A DNA stretch of 64,000 bases from Winogradskyella pacifica (lineage in GTDB: Bacteria > Bacteroidota > Bacteroidia > Flavobacteriales > Flavobacteriaceae), in NCBI RefSeq assembly GCF_013403915.1, contig NZ_JABFDI010000008.1, forward strand, positions 1 to 64,000. Direction: 5' to 3'. Of the stretch, positions 18,355 through 26,025 are shown piece after piece (position 1 is the first letter of the stretch; the number at the start of each line of letters is the position of its first letter). The notes under the pieces were generated by a model. That model was not told where the DNA came from and did no database searches. It saw only the letters and a program-made list of their open reading frames with translations. The position numbers and the translations under genes are program-made.

Positions 18355-19191
18355 TTATTTCTTTTTAGTCACAACATTCAATGTTAAACCTAAGACAATA
18401 AGTAAAATTCCTAGAACGGTCCATATTGTATAAATTTCTCCAAACCAAAACAAGCCAATTATCATGGTAAAAATAACTTCAAGATATTTAAGAGGTGCTA
18501 CTTGATTCGTTTCTCCGGCTTGCATGGCTTTGGTCATATACAATTGAGCAAAATAGCCAAAGACACCTAAGCTTAATAAAACTAGCCATTCTTTACCCAC
18601 AGGATTCACCCAATCGTTAATGGCTAACACACCACCAATAACGGCTGAAATAATCATAAAATAATTAACCACAACAACGGGGTGATCTTCACCTCCAATT
18701 TTTCGGATGGTAATGTAAACCAAACCGACAAACACTGCCGATATTAAGGCAAATACAATTCCTTTAATTTCGATGTCGGTATCAAATCCTTTCAACACAA
18801 GTACGCCTATAAATGCAATTAGAAAAAATAACCATTGTATCGGCTTTATTTTTTCTTTTAAGAATAACAAGGCAAAGAATGCGGCAAAGATTGGACCTAT
18901 ATATCGTATTGAAACCGCTGTTCCCATGGCAATATACTTTATAGACAAAAAGAATAATGTCATTGAAATGAGTCCGAAGATACTTCGCATTATCAATAAT
19001 CCTTTTTTATTTCCTAGTAGGGAAATTTTATTTTTCAATAAAAATGGAAGTGTAAAAAACAAGGATCCTATAGATCTAAAAAATACAATTTGATAGACGC
19101 TAAAATGGTCTAAAGATTTCACAAAAGCATTCATAAATGTAAATGCCAGCGCACTAATTATCATGTATTTTATGGACTCTTTCAAAATCAA
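18355..19191 (-). CDS. EamA/DMT-family membrane transporter
   Basis: The 278-residue protein has about ten membrane segments arranged as two EamA repeats (FFRSIGSLFFTLPFLL in the first half, GYFAQLYMTKAMQAGETNQVAPLKYLEVIFTMI in the second, written here in parts). This matches the drug/metabolite transporter superfamily of the inner membrane. The substrate is unknown. The first codon at 19191 is TTG; an ATG at 19164 would drop nine residues. The longer form keeps the usual short amphipathic lead-in before the first membrane segment, but the choice is not certain. Confidence 0.85.
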   Translation of the reverse strand: MILKESIKYMIISALAFTFMNAFVKSLDHFSVYQIVFFRSIGSLFFTLPFLLKNKISLLGNKKGLLIMRSIFGLISMTLFFLSIKYIAMGTAVSIRYIGPIFAAFFALLFLKEKIKPIQWLFFLIAFIGVLVLKGFDTDIEIKGIVFALISAVFVGLVYITIRKIGGEDHPVVVVNYFMIISAVIGGVLAINDWVNPVGKEWLVLLSLGVFGYFAQLYMTKAMQAGETNQVAPLKYLEVIFTMIIGLFWFGEIYTIWTVLGILLIVLGLTLNVVTKKK

Positions 19192-19318
19192 CGTTATTTT
19201 AAAAAGTGTAGAATATATAATGGTTTAGAAACAGCAATTTACATATAAATTTACGTTCTAATGAACAAGTCTATATCTAATGATTGCTTAATTACTACAT
19301 CAGAATTTATGGTAAAAG

Positions 19319-19354
19319 AAAAGAGCAACTTATATGGTTTTAAGTTGCCCTTTT
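19319..19354 (-). terminator. Intrinsic terminator after the T9SS-sorted protein gene
   Basis: A stem AAAAGAGCAACTTA (19319-19332) pairs with TAAGTTGCCCTTTT (19341-19354) with one mismatch and an eight-base loop. It is followed on the minus strand by T-rich sequence and lies 20 bases beyond the stop of the gene ending at 19375. Confidence 0.7.
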
Positions 19355-19374
19355 AAGATTAATTAGACTATAAA

Positions 19375-20313
19375 TTACTCAATTACAATACGTTTTGTTA
19401 CTGTATTATTGCCAGAGTTTACTTTGAGTAAATAAATACCTGAAGACATCTCTGAAATATTGATAGTGTTATCAACTAAGCTAGAATACGTTTTTAATTT
19501 AGAACCTAAAATATTATATAACTCAACAGAATCTACTTGAGATTGATTTGATGATATAATAGTAATATTTGACTTAGCTGGATTAGGATAAACTTTTAAA
19601 TTAGCAGCAGAGAACTCTTGTATAGATAAAGCATCTTGATTTATTACTGTTAAGTAATCAACTCTAATCTCATCCTCACCTGAAGACCATAACCAGGGTC
19701 TAGAATCACTAGCATCAGCAGGTGGTGTATTAGGCCTTCCAATACCTCTACCCATTATAGCAATACTTGTTTCTGAACCGCTATTAAAATCAAATTCATA
19801 AACAAGGTAATCAGAGTTACCTGGATGTACTTGTGTATCAATTGCAATATTGTTCGCTGCAAGTTCTGCAACTGTAATATCTGTGTACCCAAAACCTGAA
19901 GTTGGCTTAATAGTAGCATCTGTATAATAAACAGGTGTATAACCAGATTCATAACCAGAACCTTTTAAAATACGCATTTCAATAGAACTTGGTGTAACGT
20001 CAGGGTCTGCACCATCATTAAATCTAACTGCATAAGTTAATTTATAATTGGTATTGGCTAATACCTCTACTTCTTGATAAATTAAATCAGATTCAAAATC
20101 ATCAAATTTAACAGCACTATTAGGAGAGGTTAGTCCTGAGGCTGAAGTTTCCCCCTGATCACCTAAATCTTTATTTATCCAGTGAGAACAAGAACAATCA
20201 CTTGTACCAGGTTCTTTTGGGATTTCAGCAAATGCATCATTTTGTACCACAGGATCCTGTGCCAAAATCGAGAAAGATGTCATTAGACATAATAAGAGTA
20301 ATGTTTTATTCAT
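19375..20313 (-). CDS. Secreted T9SS-sorted protein with carbohydrate-binding-like domain
   Basis: This 312-residue secreted protein has a signal peptide (MNKTLLLLCLMTSFSILAQ), a central beta-sandwich-like region (about 45-215) and a type A sorting domain at the C-terminus (LKVYPNPAKSNITI to GIYLLKV and KRIVIE). The sorting domain targets it to the type IX secretion system. The central part has the NTNYKLTYAVRFN pattern and a final DEIRVDYLTVIN strand typical of carbohydrate-binding modules of the CBM4/CBM_4_9 kind. No catalytic residues were recognised. It is transcribed away from the lyase-like gene at 20589, and both have TTGGT-ACCAA operator-like sites. A role in binding alginate or another algal polymer is inferred. 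Confidence 0.75.
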   Translation of the reverse strand: MNKTLLLLCLMTSFSILAQDPVVQNDAFAEIPKEPGTSDCSCSHWINKDLGDQGETSASGLTSPNSAVKFDDFESDLIYQEVEVLANTNYKLTYAVRFNDGADPDVTPSSIEMRILKGSGYESGYTPVYYTDATIKPTSGFGYTDITVAELAANNIAIDTQVHPGNSDYLVYEFDFNSGSETSIAIMGRGIGRPNTPPADASDSRPWLWSSGEDEIRVDYLTVINQDALSIQEFSAANLKVYPNPAKSNITIISSNQSQVDSVELYNILGSKLKTYSSLVDNTINISEMSSGIYLLKVNSGNNTVTKRIVIE

Positions 20314-20352
20314 AATTGTTGTTTTAATAGATTAATTATTAGATTATTAAAC

Positions 20353-20376
20353 TGGTTTACCAATCTGGTTTACCAA
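20353..20376. promoter_or_regulatory. Tandem operator-like palindromes (class B), upstream of 19375-20313
   Basis: Two copies of TGGTTTACCAA (20353-20363 and 20366-20376) are spaced 13 bases apart, 40-63 bases upstream of the start codon. They match the TTGGT-N2-ACCAA pattern repeated upstream of other genes of the alginate locus. The pattern resembles sites of FadR-subfamily GntR regulators of hexuronate use (UxuR/ExuR type). Confidence 0.7.
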
Positions 20377-20548
20377 ATATAACAAAAAAATCAAAAGAGA
20401 TAACGTTTTCGTAATTAATTTAATAAAAAACCAAACCTTTTTTTAGTGTTTTAAGAAATAACTGACATTAATATAACAAAATGAACAATATTTTAACAAA
20501 TTCATCATTTACCCTAAAGCGATCTAGGCTGCTGGAAATTAATCTTAT

Positions 20549-20562
20549 ATTGGTTAACCAAT
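20549..20562. promoter_or_regulatory. Operator-like palindrome (class B), upstream of 20589-21656
   Basis: The perfect 14-bp palindrome ATTGGTTAACCAAT ends 26 bases before the start codon of the lyase-like gene. It belongs to the same TTGGT-ACCAA set as the other sites in the alginate locus. Confidence 0.7.
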
Positions 20563-20588
20563 TTAATTTATCAATCTAAAACCGAATT

Positions 20589-21656
20589 ATGAAAAGAAGA
20601 TTATTTGCAGGACTAGCCTCTTGTATTTTTATACAAATATCCATTGCTCAGGTTACACTAAATGCCAATGAATCTGGAAATACTTATGAAGATATAAACG
20701 CTGTTTTAGCTCCGGGGTATAATGTTATTGAAGTCCCAGATTGTAATCATGCGGAATTTGGAAGACATATTGATGAACTCTTTGACACCGAATTAAATGC
20801 TAATGTGTTTCGATTTATAGCACACAAAACACCAGATAATGATCGATGTCAAAATTTTGATAGACAACGAACAGAAATAAAAACCTATGATCAATCACCA
20901 GATTATTTAAAAGCGATAGCGGGCGAAATAGTAGAATACAAATGGAAGTTTAAATTACCTAGTAATTTTATGGTGTCACCGAACTTTACACATTTACATC
21001 AAATAAAATCTGTTGGTGGTCCTTATGCATCTATTCCTATGCTAACACTTACGGCCAGAAAAGCAAATCCTGATCGTATAGAATTGAGATATACACCAAC
21101 CACTAACCAAACTACTATTGAAACCGCTAATTTGGATCTATTTAGAGGGCATTGGGTAGAAGTTACTGAACGCATTACTTATGGCAATGAAGGCCATTAC
21201 TCTATAAGTATTGATCGTATTTCAGATAATTTGTCAATTTTAAATTATATTAATGACGCTATAGACATGTGGCAAGATGGTGCTGATTTTGCAAGACCAA
21301 AATGGGGAATTTATAGAAGTCTGATTAATAGTGACGATTTACAAGATGAAGTCGTTCTATTTAACAATTTTAGTATTGAGGAAATAGAGCCTTTATCTCT
21401 TTTAGATATTGAATTACAAAATGAAGAAGTGCTATTGTTTCCTAACCCTACGAAAAATTTGGTCACTTTTAAAAATATTGAAGCAAAGGATTATGATCAT
21501 ATACGATTCTATGATAGTTCTGGTAAAGACGTACCGATATTTAATCGACTCAACAATAACACATTAGATGTTTCTGATTTAGCAAAAGGTTTATATTACA
21601 TCAACTTTATAAAATCTCAGAAATCAGTCCAAACCTTAAAATGTATTATTGAATAA
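20589..21656 (+). CDS. T9SS-secreted polysaccharide-lyase-like jelly-roll protein
   Basis: This is a 355-residue secreted protein with a signal peptide (MKRRLFAGLASCIFIQISIAQ) and a C-terminal type A sorting domain (VLLFPNPTKNLVTF to KGLYYINF). The core (about 55-265) looks like a concanavalin-type lyase fold. It has QRTEIK, then HLHQIKSV and near the end RPKWGIYRS, which sit in the places of the R-T/S-E, Q-I-H and Y-x-K-x-G-x-Y-x-Q motifs of PL7-type alginate lyases. The match is partial, and a heparinase-I-like (PF14099) or PL20-like family is also possible. Substrate is therefore open. It is the only plus-strand degradation gene of the locus and has its own operator-like palindrome. Confidence 0.65.
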   Translation: MKRRLFAGLASCIFIQISIAQVTLNANESGNTYEDINAVLAPGYNVIEVPDCNHAEFGRHIDELFDTELNANVFRFIAHKTPDNDRCQNFDRQRTEIKTYDQSPDYLKAIAGEIVEYKWKFKLPSNFMVSPNFTHLHQIKSVGGPYASIPMLTLTARKANPDRIELRYTPTTNQTTIETANLDLFRGHWVEVTERITYGNEGHYSISIDRISDNLSILNYINDAIDMWQDGADFARPKWGIYRSLINSDDLQDEVVLFNNFSIEEIEPLSLLDIELQNEEVLLFPNPTKNLVTFKNIEAKDYDHIRFYDSSGKDVPIFNRLNNNTLDVSDLAKGLYYINFIKSQKSVQTLKCIIE

Positions 21657-21672
21657 TTCTTTAAAATTTGAA

Positions 21673-22188
21673 TTACCCTTTTAATACATTTAATAAACTA
21701 GTGTATGACAGGTCATTAATTTCCTCTACAGATTGATTACTATCTACATGAAGTAATTCAATAGGAAATGCATTATTTACGTAATTTGAGTTTTCCTTGC
21801 TTTCTGAAGACACCACGATGATTCCATCTATAGAGCCATCACTAAGACTTGTTACACAATTTAACTCTTTTGTATTAGAGTAAAAGGATTGGTAAAATAG
21901 AATTCTATAGCCAAAGCTTTCAGCCGACGTTTGTAAATGACTAAGAGAATGACTATAACAAGCTTTAGTTATATCTGGTACTATTACAGCAATGGAACCT
22001 GTTTTCTGCATTCTAAGCGAAACAGCATAATTATTTGGAACATAATTATACTGTTTTGCAATAGTTTTAATAGTTTCTCTTGTGCCTTTACTAATCTCAA
22101 GCTTATTATTTAAAGCTTTGGAAACTGTAGATATTGAATATCCTGATAAAAATGAAAGTTCTTTAATAGTTACAGCTGATGATTTCAA
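21673..22188 (-). CDS. Truncated LacI-family regulator (DNA-binding domain plus partial sensor)
   Basis: This 171-residue protein has a complete LacI helix-turn-helix (VTIKELSFLSGYSISTVSKALNN) and hinge (YVPNNYAVSLRMQKTGSIAVIVPDI). The effector domain, however, stops after roughly its first 110 residues; full LacI-type proteins are about 340 residues. The start is a TTG at 22188, just three bases past the stop of the KDPG aldolase gene, so translation is probably coupled. No in-frame ATG precedes the helix-turn-helix. No continuing reading frame for the missing half was recognised downstream, where the lyase-like gene ends on the other strand. It may still bind DNA; sensing is doubtful. It could be a decayed gene or a functional short form. 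Confidence 0.72.
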   Translation of the reverse strand: MKSSAVTIKELSFLSGYSISTVSKALNNKLEISKGTRETIKTIAKQYNYVPNNYAVSLRMQKTGSIAVIVPDITKACYSHSLSHLQTSAESFGYRILFYQSFYSNTKELNCVTSLSDGSIDGIIVVSSESKENSNYVNNAFPIELLHVDSNQSVEEINDLSYTSLLNVLKG

Positions 22189-22191
22189 TAG

Positions 22192-22860
22192 TTATGATTT
22201 TAAAGCACTAATTATACTTAATGCATTTCTAGTATCAGATTCAATTTTAGCTAAATCATACTTACCATCTGCACCTTTTGCAATTAATTTAGAGCCCATT
22301 CCTACACAAGTTACACCTGCATTAAACCAACCTTCTAAATTCTCTTTTGTTGGAGACACTCCACCTGTTGGCATAATACTCGTCCATGGCTGAGGGCCTT
22401 TAATTGCTTTAACAAATGCAGGACCATAGATATCACCTGGAAATAATTTCACAACCTCACAGCCTAGCTCTTCAGCTCTACAGATTTCTGTTAATGTACC
22501 ACAACCAGGAGACCATAATACTTTACAACGGTTACATACAATAGCAATATCTTCTCTAAAAACAGGAGTTACAATAAAATTTGCTCCTAAAGCCATAAAA
22601 CGAGAAGCCGAAGCTGCGTCGGTTACTGAACCAACCCCCATTATCATGCCTGGCATTTCTTTTAAAACATACTTATTAAGCTCACCAAAAACTTCGTGAG
22701 CAAAATCTCCTCTTGCAGTAAATTCAAGTAAACGTGCACCACCATCATACGTTGCTTTAATTACTTTTTTACTAATCTCTAAATCTGCGTTATAAAACAA
22801 TGGCACCATACCAGTTTGTTTCATAACATTTACAACTTCTATTCTTGTATAATTTGCCAT
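22192..22860 (-). CDS. eda: 2-dehydro-3-deoxy-phosphogluconate (KDPG) aldolase
   Basis: This 222-residue class I aldolase splits 2-keto-3-deoxy-6-phosphogluconate into pyruvate and glyceraldehyde-3-phosphate, the last step of alginate monomer breakdown. The Schiff-base lysine Lys138 (VVKLFPGD), Glu46 and Arg50 (LLEFTAR) and the phosphate-binding PTGGVSPT loop are all present at the usual spacing. Some members also cleave 4-hydroxy-2-oxoglutarate. It lies downstream of the KDG kinase gene, separated by a strong hairpin at 22910-22949, and upstream of the truncated LacI gene. Confidence 0.94.
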   Translation of the reverse strand: MANYTRIEVVNVMKQTGMVPLFYNADLEISKKVIKATYDGGARLLEFTARGDFAHEVFGELNKYVLKEMPGMIMGVGSVTDAASASRFMALGANFIVTPVFREDIAIVCNRCKVLWSPGCGTLTEICRAEELGCEVVKLFPGDIYGPAFVKAIKGPQPWTSIMPTGGVSPTKENLEGWFNAGVTCVGMGSKLIAKGADGKYDLAKIESDTRNALSIISALKS

Positions 22861-22909
22861 CTTATTATTACTAGTTTTATCAGTTAATCTGAATAATTAT
22901 TTTAAAAAT

Positions 22910-22949
22910 GTAGTGTTGGTAAATTAAATAAACAATTTACCAACACTAC
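22910..22949 (-). terminator. Intercistronic hairpin between kdgK and eda (possible attenuating terminator)
   Basis: A perfect 16-bp stem (GTAGTGTTGGTAAATT at 22910-22925 pairing with 22934-22949) has an eight-base loop. On the minus strand it is followed by ATTTTT, so it has the form of an intrinsic terminator. It sits 10 bases after the kdgK stop and 49 bases before the eda start. Confidence 0.7.
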
Positions 22950-22959
22950 TATAAACCTA

Positions 22960-24006
22960 CTATCTAGCTACACGCCCAGATGCATCACCACCCATTAGTT
23001 TTTCAACTTCAGAAACGGTTACTAAATTTGCATCACCTTTGATTGTATGTTTTAAGCAAGACGCTGCAACAGCAAAGTCTAATGCGTTTTGATCGTCTTC
23101 AGGATATTTTAATAATCCATAGATTAAGCCACCCATAAATGAATCACCACCACCAACACGATCAACGATATCTGTGATTTGGTATTGACGTGTCTCGTAC
23201 ATTTTTTTACCATCGTATAACACACCAGCCCATGTATTATGAGACGCGGAAATAGACCCTCTTAAGGTTGTAATCACCTTTTTAGCTCTTGGGAATTTAT
23301 CCATCATTTGCTTACAAACAGACAAGAACGCTTCTGCTTTTACATCGTGTCCTTGCGTTGTAATATCTAAACCTTCTGGCTTAATATTAAAGTGCTTTTC
23401 TGCATCTTCTTCGTTTCCTAAAACAACATCACAATATGACGTTAATTCAGTCATTATTTTTTCTCTATGTGCTTCATCACAGAACGTCCAAAGTTTAGCT
23501 CTATAATTTAAATCTGTAGAAATAGTAACACCCATTTCACTAGCTACTTTTACAGCTTCTAAGCAGGCATCTGCTGCACCCTGAGAGATTGCAGGTGTAA
23601 TACCTGTCCAATGAAACCAAGCCACATCTTTAAAAACAGATTTCCAATCTATCATGCCTGGTGTAATTTCAGAAATTGCAGAATGTGCTCTATCATATAC
23701 AACTTTAGATCCTCTACTTACAGCTCCCGTTTCTAAGAAATAAATACCCAAACGGTCTCCACCATAAATAATTTTATCTACACCAACTCCTCTTTTACGC
23801 ATTTCCATCATTGCACATTCTCCAATATCATTCTTTGGTAAACGTGTTACAAAATCAACAGGTACACCATAATTTGCTAAAGAAACAGCAACGTTAGATT
23901 CTCCACCACCGTAGATGGCATCAAAATTATTTGCTTGTGAAAATCTTAAAAAACCTTGAGGTGCTAATCTTAGCATAATTTCTCCAAAAGTGACTACTTT
24001 TTTCAT
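22960..24006 (-). CDS. kdgK: 2-dehydro-3-deoxygluconate kinase (PfkB family)
   Basis: This is a 348-residue PfkB-type sugar kinase that phosphorylates 2-keto-3-deoxygluconate to KDPG. It begins VVTFGEIMLRLAPQG, has the YGGGESNVAVSLANYG substrate region and ends with the ATP/anion-hole motif DRVGGGDSFMGG, whose Asp is the catalytic base. The neighbouring eda gene and the alginate context make KDG the most likely substrate over fructose or ribose. The promoter faces the LacI-type gene at 24152, and a palindrome related to class A lies 35-54 bases upstream of the start. Confidence 0.92.
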   Translation of the reverse strand: MKKVVTFGEIMLRLAPQGFLRFSQANNFDAIYGGGESNVAVSLANYGVPVDFVTRLPKNDIGECAMMEMRKRGVGVDKIIYGGDRLGIYFLETGAVSRGSKVVYDRAHSAISEITPGMIDWKSVFKDVAWFHWTGITPAISQGAADACLEAVKVASEMGVTISTDLNYRAKLWTFCDEAHREKIMTELTSYCDVVLGNEEDAEKHFNIKPEGLDITTQGHDVKAEAFLSVCKQMMDKFPRAKKVITTLRGSISASHNTWAGVLYDGKKMYETRQYQITDIVDRVGGGDSFMGGLIYGLLKYPEDDQNALDFAVAASCLKHTIKGDANLVTVSEVEKLMGGDASGRVAR

Positions 24007-24040
24007 TCTGAATATTTGTTTATTTAGTTATAAAATTATT

Positions 24041-24141
24041 TTGCTTAATCGATTAACCAATAGATTTAAAAATAAATCAAAACGTACAAGTTTTGATTCT
24101 TAGCGTTAAACTATTATATTTGCTTAATCGATTAAGCAAAT
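24041..24141. promoter_or_regulatory. Class A LacI-type operators in the kdgK/LacI divergent promoter
   Basis: A perfect 24-bp palindrome runs from 24118 to 24141 (half-site ATTTGCTTAATC and its complement), ten bases before the TTG start of the LacI gene. A second copy at 24041-24060 reads TTGCTTAATC-GATTAACCAA and has one degenerate arm. Both share the core TTAATCGATTAA with a central CG, as in many LacI-family operators. Control of both genes by the adjacent LacI protein is the simplest reading. Confidence 0.8.
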
Positions 24142-24151
24142 ATATAAAAAC

Positions 24152-25171
24152 TTGGCGAATAAAAAAAGAACTACCTTAAAAGACATTGCAAACGTCTTAA
24201 ACATCTCACCTGCCGCTGTTTCTAAAGCTATGCATGATGATTCGCGGATTAGTGATAAAACAAAAAAAGCAGTTAAACGTATTGCTAAAGAATTAGATTA
24301 CCAACCTAATCATTTGGCGAGCGCCTTACGAAAAGGAAAAAGTAATTTAGTAGGCGTTATTGTACCGAGAACCAATAGTAATTTCTTTTCATCTGTTTTA
24401 GAACATATGGAAGCTGTGCTTAATAAAGCGGGATACAATATTATTATCACACAATCTAATGAATCTTTTGATAAAGAATGTAAAAATATAGACACCTTAT
24501 TATTTACACAGGTTGATGGTATTATTGCTTCTATGGCAAATGAAACCGTTGATTTATCTCATTACGAAAAAATAAAATCAAAAGGCATTCCATTAATATT
24601 ATTTGATCGCGGTGAAAATGACTTGAATGTCGATTATGTCGGAATCAATGATTATGACAGTAGTCATATGATTGTTGAACATTTAGTTGAAAAGGGGTGT
24701 AAACGGATTGCACATATCGGTGGTTATCGAAGGACCCGTATTTTTAATAACCGAATTAAAGGTTATGTTGATGCTTTAAAGAAAAATGATCTCCCAATAG
24801 ACGATAGTTTAATCATTGAAAGTTCTTTAACACTTGAAGATGGTAGACGAGAAATGGAACGATTACTTCAACTAGAGAACAGACCTGATGCTGTATATGT
24901 CGCAAGTGATTATGCCGCTCTAGGAGCTTTGCAAATTCTGAATGAAAATGAGATTAATGTGCCAGAGACAATTCGATTAATTGGTTTTGGAAACGAACTG
25001 TTTACATCATTAGTTACACCGTCTATATCTAGCATAGAACAACATAGTAAAGATATTGGGCGTCTTGCTGCTGAAACATTTCTTAAACGCGTTAATGAAC
25101 CAGAACTAAAGCAAAGCTTAAATAAAATAATCTTGAAAGCTGAATTAATTGTTAGGGATTCTTCCAAATAA
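24152..25171 (+). CDS. LacI-family transcriptional regulator
   Basis: This 339-residue regulator has a LacI helix-turn-helix (TTLKDIANVLNISPAAVSKAM), hinge helix (NHLASALRKGKSNLVGVIVPRTNS) and a complete periplasmic-binding-protein-like sensor (VDYVGINDYDSSHMIVEHL, AHIGGYR, PDAVYVASDYAALGAL). The start is TTG at 24152; the next in-frame ATG would cut through the helix-turn-helix. It is divergent from kdgK with a perfect 24-bp palindrome just upstream, so it probably regulates itself and kdgK-eda. The inducer is likely KDG, KDPG or a related uronate product, which is inference. Confidence 0.92.
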   Translation: MANKKRTTLKDIANVLNISPAAVSKAMHDDSRISDKTKKAVKRIAKELDYQPNHLASALRKGKSNLVGVIVPRTNSNFFSSVLEHMEAVLNKAGYNIIITQSNESFDKECKNIDTLLFTQVDGIIASMANETVDLSHYEKIKSKGIPLILFDRGENDLNVDYVGINDYDSSHMIVEHLVEKGCKRIAHIGGYRRTRIFNNRIKGYVDALKKNDLPIDDSLIIESSLTLEDGRREMERLLQLENRPDAVYVASDYAALGALQILNENEINVPETIRLIGFGNELFTSLVTPSISSIEQHSKDIGRLAAETFLKRVNEPELKQSLNKIILKAELIVRDSSK

Positions 25172-25208
25172 AAAAAGCGTTATTGTATCTCTACAATAAC
25201 GCTTTTTT
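25171..25208. terminator. Bidirectional intrinsic terminator between LacI and SDR genes
   Basis: A perfect 17-bp stem (25171-25187 with 25192-25208, core AGCGTTATTGTA) and a four-base loop TCTC have T-runs in both directions. It separates the convergent LacI and SDR genes. Confidence 0.88.
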
Positions 25209-25230
25209 AATATAATTTTTATCTTCAGTA

Positions 25231-25995
25231 TTAGATACCTAAAGCTTGTCCACCACCAATTTGAATAGTTTCAGCTGTGATAAATGACGCATCTTTGCTT
25301 GCTAAGAAAGAAATAACACCAGAAACATCTTCTGGTTGACCTAATCTTCCTAACATAATATTATTAGCCCATGAAGCAAAAACCTCTGGTTTCGTCGCTT
25401 TAATTTGCGCGTGGAATGGTGTATCAATTGTACCTGGAGATACAGCATTTACTCTAATTCCGTATTCCGCTAAATCTTTTGCTAAGGCTCTAGTTATTGC
25501 GTGAACTCCAGCTTTAGAAGTTCCGTAGATTCCAGCTCCTGGTCCACCTGCAGTCCATCCTGCATTAGATGTATAGTTAATTATAGACGGATGATCCCCT
25601 TTCTTCAAGTATGGTATCGCTGCTCTTGACGCAAAGAAAACTGAATCAAGGTTAAGTGCCATTACGTTTCTGTAAAACTCAGTTGTCATTTCTTCAAAAC
25701 GAGATCTACCACCTAATCCACCAGCATTATTTACGAGTACATCTATTCTTCCGTATTTATCACCAATTTTTTTGATGTTTGCCGCTACCTCATCTTCTTT
25801 AGTAACATCAAATCCGTAATACTCTGCAATGATGCCTTCTGCAGCAAGTTCTTTAATTCTTTCTGCACCAGCATTATCATCAATACCATTTAAAAATACA
25901 GTATATCCATCTTTCCCTAATCGTTTTGCTACTTCAAAACCAATACCTCCTGTTGCTCCTGTAACTATAGCAACTTTTCCTTTATTCTCACTCAT
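25231..25995 (-). CDS. SDR family oxidoreductase, probable DEH/uronate reductase
   Basis: This 254-residue short-chain dehydrogenase has the nucleotide motif TGATGGIG, NNAG, and the catalytic Ser-Tyr-Lys set (Ser in NYTSNAG region, YGTSK). In alginate loci an SDR reduces 4-deoxy-L-erythro-5-hexoseulose uronate (DEH) to 2-keto-3-deoxygluconate with NAD(P)H. This gene is the last of the GntR-MFS-SDR unit and close to kdgK-eda, which supports that role. A second SDR gene at 38003 could share or split the function, so the exact substrate is not certain. Confidence 0.88.
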   Translation of the reverse strand: MSENKGKVAIVTGATGGIGFEVAKRLGKDGYTVFLNGIDDNAGAERIKELAAEGIIAEYYGFDVTKEDEVAANIKKIGDKYGRIDVLVNNAGGLGGRSRFEEMTTEFYRNVMALNLDSVFFASRAAIPYLKKGDHPSIINYTSNAGWTAGGPGAGIYGTSKAGVHAITRALAKDLAEYGIRVNAVSPGTIDTPFHAQIKATKPEVFASWANNIMLGRLGQPEDVSGVISFLASKDASFITAETIQIGGGQALGI

Positions 25996-26025
25996 CTTTA
26001 TTAATTTAATATATATATAATTATG

